This document shows, one piece after another, positions 61,878 to 64,000 of a stretch of 64,000 nt of DNA. How positions within the stretch are numbered: the stretch's first letter is position 1; each line of letters opens with the position of its first letter. The notes under the pieces were generated by a model. That model worked only from the letters and a program-made list of their open reading frames with translations, had not been told where the DNA came from and ran no database searches. A program made the translations under genes and the position numbers. Source of the DNA: Leisingera aquimarina DSM 24565 (GTDB taxonomy: Bacteria; Pseudomonadota; Alphaproteobacteria; Rhodobacterales; Rhodobacteraceae); NCBI RefSeq assembly GCF_000473165.1, contig NZ_KI421506.1, forward strand, positions 3,556-67,555. Reading direction: 5' to 3'.

Positions 61878-63989
61878 CTAGTTGATCATCGTGAGGCCGC
61901 CCTTCAGGGTCAGCATGGCCTCGCCTTTCACGGTGGTCATCGGCGCCTTGGCCTCAACCATTCCAGAGCCTTCGATCTTGATCATCGGCCCCTTGATCGT
62001 AACACCGGAATTGTCGATCTTGACCTCGGATGCCCCCACAGTCAGCTTGATCTCCTGCCCCGCCGACATGGCGATCTTGCCCGCGGTCACATCCACCGTC
62101 AGATTGCCCATCGACACGGTCTCTGTATGGTTCCCCGTTGAAATGGTTTCGGTCAGGTCGCCGGTGTCCACGTCCAGGGTCATGTTGCCGGTCTGGATGG
62201 TCTCGGACTTGTCGCCGGTTTCCACCACCTCGGTCCGGTCGCCCTCATGCACGGTTTCCGTCATGTGCTGCTGGACCGTGAAAACATAGCTCTTCTCGTC
62301 CGCCTCAGTGACTTCCGGGTCGGGAGCATCCATGCCAACAGTCACCGTTGAGCGGTCCTTGACCAGCATCTGATGATCCTTCTCGGCCTGCACCCGCATC
62401 AGCTCGCTGTCTTTCTTGTCATCGAACATCAGCTCGTTGTAACCGCCGCCGCCCTTGGAGGAATTGGTCTTGATCCCCAGCTGTGTCTGATCGTCGGGGT
62501 AGGTATAGGGCGGCATCGTTTCAGCATTGTAAAGCATGCCGGTGCAGATCGGCCGGTCGGGGTTGCCGTCCTCGAACTGGATCACAACCTCCTGGCCCAT
62601 GCGCGGGATCGCCACCATGCCCCAGTTCTTACCGGACCAGGGCGTCACTACCCGCACAAAACAAGACGAAGTCTCGTTCTTCTTGCCTTCCCGGTCCCAA
62701 TGAAACTGGATCTTGATCCGGCCATGCTTGTCGGTCCAGATCTCTTCGCCGCTCTGGCCGACCACGGTTGCGGTCTGCAGCCCCTGCACTTCCGGCCAGG
62801 GGGTCACCAGCGGCGCCCGGAACTGATCGGATTTCAGAATGGCACTGAACGTCGAGGCATAGACGTCGTGCTCCATCTCCTCGGGCACATCCATGTTGCG
62901 CGCCTTTAGGTCGCGCCGCATCGCCCCTTTGGTGGCAACCTCTTTCTTCTGCTGACTCTCCCGCTCACCGTAGTCCCAAGCCACCTTGACATGATGCTCT
63001 GTCTCAATGACGAGATATTCCTTGTTGTTCTCCTTCACCGGATGTTTTTCCATCGTGAAGGTGCTGCCGGTGCCCAGGGTCGCCACACTGGACGCGCCGC
63101 GCCAGCGGATGTGCCTGATCGCCTCCGCTTCCATCCGCACCCTGGAACGCTTGTCTCCCAATGGGGTCTTGGACGGATAACGGCCCTGGTAGTCATAAAC
63201 TTCATAATCATCGTAGGAATGGCTGCCCTTGGCGATTTCAGTGGCAGCCTTCAGATCCGCCGAGGGCGTTTCAAAGTTGAAATCATTCAGCGTGACCTTG
63301 CCGCGTGTCAGGATCTCATCCTTGGTCCATTCCGAGATATGCTCCTCGCGCCGACGGTCGCTGTCATCACGGGCGTGGAACTCAATCCCTGCGCCGCCCT
63401 TGATCGGCGCGTGCCCGCTGACCCCGTCGCACAGCACCAGCTTTTCAATCGCGGTATCGCCAATGGGACTGTCGAAGTAGAAATATATCCCCTCTTCCTC
63501 CATCAGCCGGCACAGGAAGGCATAGTCGCTTTCACGGTATTGCAGGCAGTATTCGCGCGCCTCATAGGAATCGCTCAGCTTGTCGGTGAAATCGCTGAAA
63601 CCGTACTCGCTGAACAGCTGTTTGATGATATCGACCGAGGTCTTTTCCTGAAACACCCGCAGATCGCTGGTCCGCGTCAGCAGCCAGAACCAGGGGCGCA
63701 CCTCCGCCACATACATCTCGTACCCGTTGCGAAAGCCCAGATACTCGACCGAAATGCACAGCCCGTTGAACTGATGCTCTGTCTGCTGGCGCATCACATG
63801 CACATTCATCTGCTTGCCGACCAGATCCTGCAGCTTGGGCTGGCTCTTGGTCGCGGCAAATTCGATTGTGGTCTCGGTCAGCTTGCTCAGCCCCTCGCGC
63901 ACAATCGCACGGCTCATCATCAGGCCGTCGGTGGAATATGTCCCCGACATCCAGGCGAGGTCGTTTTCATGGCCCTTACTTACAACCAT
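61878..63989 (-). CDS. vgrG: T6SS spike protein VgrG (TssI)
   Basis: VgrG forms the trimeric spike of the secretion needle. The 703-residue protein has the gp27-like N-terminal part (YCLQYRESDYAFLCRLMEEE), the gp5-like OB fold (GEEIWTDKHGRIKIQFHWDR and WGMVAIPRMGQEVVIQFEDG) and a repetitive beta-helix end. No extra C-terminal enzyme domain follows, so it is a structural spike. AAGGAGG precedes the start. It is the first T6SS gene visible from the right; the operon may continue past the edge. Confidence 0.94.
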   Translation of the reverse strand: MVVSKGHENDLAWMSGTYSTDGLMMSRAIVREGLSKLTETTIEFAATKSQPKLQDLVGKQMNVHVMRQQTEHQFNGLCISVEYLGFRNGYEMYVAEVRPWFWLLTRTSDLRVFQEKTSVDIIKQLFSEYGFSDFTDKLSDSYEAREYCLQYRESDYAFLCRLMEEEGIYFYFDSPIGDTAIEKLVLCDGVSGHAPIKGGAGIEFHARDDSDRRREEHISEWTKDEILTRGKVTLNDFNFETPSADLKAATEIAKGSHSYDDYEVYDYQGRYPSKTPLGDKRSRVRMEAEAIRHIRWRGASSVATLGTGSTFTMEKHPVKENNKEYLVIETEHHVKVAWDYGERESQQKKEVATKGAMRRDLKARNMDVPEEMEHDVYASTFSAILKSDQFRAPLVTPWPEVQGLQTATVVGQSGEEIWTDKHGRIKIQFHWDREGKKNETSSCFVRVVTPWSGKNWGMVAIPRMGQEVVIQFEDGNPDRPICTGMLYNAETMPPYTYPDDQTQLGIKTNSSKGGGGYNELMFDDKKDSELMRVQAEKDHQMLVKDRSTVTVGMDAPDPEVTEADEKSYVFTVQQHMTETVHEGDRTEVVETGDKSETIQTGNMTLDVDTGDLTETISTGNHTETVSMGNLTVDVTAGKIAMSAGQEIKLTVGASEVKIDNSGVTIKGPMIKIEGSGMVEAKAPMTTVKGEAMLTLKGGLTMIN

Positions 63990-64000
63990 GGGTCCTCCTT

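Noticed and set aside
1-64000. CRISPR arrays, tRNA or rRNA genes, phage modules
   Set aside because: No regularly spaced repeats, cloverleaf genes, rRNA-like stretches or phage structural genes were recognised on reading; the VgrG and spike genes belong to the T6SS.

Overview
The window looks like one chromosomal stretch from a high-GC marine alphaproteobacterium of the roseobacter group (Rhodobacteraceae; Leisingera/Phaeobacter/Ruegeria-like). This placement is inferred from the gene repertoire (phnWAY phosphonate catabolism, bhcRABCD beta-hydroxyaspartate cycle, XdhA/XdhB-type xanthine dehydrogenase) and from codon bias. No rRNA, tRNA or CRISPR array was seen. Apart from a cut transposase start at the extreme left, the stretch is dense, ordinary coding DNA.

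Layout. (1) 1-70: N-terminus of an IS30-like transposase, cut by the window edge. (2) 245-5216: a LysR regulator divergent from phnW-phnA-phnY, which converts 2-aminoethylphosphonate to acetate plus phosphate. (3) 5344-8617: a periplasmic HtrA/Deg protease divergent from an OmpR-type response regulator and its histidine kinase. (4) 8614-11562: a MocR-type regulator divergent from an unassigned uroporphyrinogen-decarboxylase-like protein. (5) 11724-36618: a large purine/ureide block. It holds guanine deaminase, two different NCS2 permeases, xanthine dehydrogenase (XdhA, XdhB, XdhC), two related LysR regulators, urate hydroxylase PuuD, UraH, a PuuE-UraD fusion, AllA, an AmiS/UreI urea channel, the complete beta-hydroxyaspartate cycle with its IclR regulator, AllE and a molybdate ABC transporter. 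(6) 36698-46102: chemotaxis genes (cheD, cheB, a methyl-accepting chemotaxis protein; divergent STAS-cheY-cheA-cheW-cheR-cheY and a small unknown). (7) 46232-49354: a secreted caspase-like Sel1 protein, an M15 peptidase and an OmpA protein. (8) 49399-63989: part of a type VI secretion system with its threonine-phosphorylation module (PpkA, PppA, TagF, TagH), TssK, TssL, TssM, PAAR and VgrG; the sheath, baseplate and Hcp genes are presumably beyond the right edge.

How it works together. Region 5 reads as one route from guanine or xanthine through urate, allantoin and ureidoglycolate to glyoxylate plus urea. The beta-hydroxyaspartate cycle then takes glyoxylate into central metabolism. The molybdate transporter supplies the xanthine dehydrogenase cofactor and the UreI-like channel could move the urea. 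The one enzyme not found is an allantoate amidohydrolase or allantoicase.

The most unusual non-coding signal is a three-hairpin element present twice, 40 kb apart, each time between convergent genes. Its arms differ in sequence while pairing is kept. The least explained gene unit is the MocR/UroD-like pair. Other points of interest are a CheB with a degenerate receiver domain, an unknown small protein closing the che operon, and an unassigned protein sitting between vgrG and PAAR.
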